Translations under genes and position numbers: made by a program
Notes under the pieces: generated by a model
Seen by the model: only the letters and a program-made list of their open reading frames with translations
Database searches by the model: none
What the model was told of the DNA's origin: nothing
Shown here: positions 41,705 through 41,818 of the stretch, piece after piece
Numbering within the stretch: the first letter of the stretch is position 1
Layout: each line of letters starts with the position of its first letter
Assembly (NCBI RefSeq): GCF_016583785.1
Contig: NZ_NRRU01000049.1
Location: 1-41,818 of the forward strand
Direction: 5' to 3'
Source of the DNA: Rubrivivax gelatinosus
GTDB taxonomy: Bacteria > Pseudomonadota > Gammaproteobacteria > Burkholderiales > Burkholderiaceae_C
DNA: 41,818 bases

Positions 41705-41818
41705 TCACGACGACCACGCTGCCGCTGGCGCGGCGCGCCCCCGACGGCGAACTCGCCGTCGGCGAACCCCGCTTCGGCGACCTGGCGCTGGCCGAACTGT
41801 TCCGCCGCGACGGCAGCG
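41701..41818 (+). CDS. Start of an unidentified gene, cut by the window edge
   Basis: An ATG at 41701 overlaps the stop of the beta-helix gene, and the frame stays open to the end of the window, giving 39 residues that begin MITTTTLPLARRAPDGELAV. They are too few to assign a family. The overlap suggests that it is co-translated with the beta-helix gene and part of the same pathway. Confidence 0.6.
   Translation, partial: MITTTTLPLARRAPDGELAVGEPRFGDLALAELFRRDGS

Overview
The window is chromosomal DNA of a very GC-rich betaproteobacterium, most probably a member of the Burkholderiales close to the Rubrivivax/Leptothrix/Roseateles group. This rests on the cbb3 oxidase gene order ccoI-ccoS-ccoN-ccoO-ccoQ-ccoP-ccoG beside fnr and hemN, the exbB-exbD-lpxK-Trm112-kdsB-adk run, and the E. 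coli-like Icd and Fe-type SodB. No species can be named from sequence alone. I see no rRNA, tRNA, CRISPR array, integrase or insertion sequence.

Layout. 1-4.3 kb: the end of an ArnT-like glycosyltransferase gene coupled to an Nramp-related transporter gene, an orphan OmpR-type response regulator, and two small uncharacterised genes. 4.3-8.8 kb: icd, a SafE/TauE-like membrane protein, hemN, and the divergent fnr with a near-consensus FNR box between them. 8.8-16.5 kb: one long minus-strand operon for cbb3 cytochrome c oxidase and its assembly factors (CcoI copper pump, CcoS, subunits N, O, Q and P, CcoG, a FixH-like protein and a small membrane protein). 16.5-19.1 kb: a secreted DUF192 protein, then sodB and xseA, which share one reading frame with no stop codon between them. 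19.4-24.0 kb: a plus-strand operon exbB-exbD-lpxK-Trm112-kdsB-adk followed by a short-chain dehydrogenase. 24.0-25.7 kb: a small lower-GC patch with a secreted protein and a methyltransferase. 25.8-28.3 kb: a TonB-dependent receptor interrupted by one in-frame TAG codon. 28.8-38.0 kb: a minus-strand operon for a serine hydrolase lipoprotein, TadA, an S66 LD-carboxypeptidase and a complete Yej-type peptide ABC transporter. 38.0-41.8 kb: a VanZ-like membrane protein fused to a VgrG-type DUF2345 domain, a small secreted protein, a beta-helix protein and the start of another gene.

How the genes work together. FNR, HemN and the cbb3 oxidase form a low-oxygen respiration module: FNR senses oxygen loss, HemN makes haem precursors without oxygen, and CcoI/CcoS/CcoG supply and mature the copper and haem centres of the oxidase. 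The ExbB/ExbD genes could energise TonB-dependent receptors such as the interrupted one at 25.8-28.3 kb. The Yej-type importer beside an LD-carboxypeptidase suggests uptake and recycling of peptides, probably from peptidoglycan.

The observations most worth a second look are the VanZ-DUF2345 fusion (38050-39861), the XseA-SodB continuous frame (17144-19099), the single TAG codon in the TonB receptor (27670-27672), and the Yej/LdcA neighbourhood.
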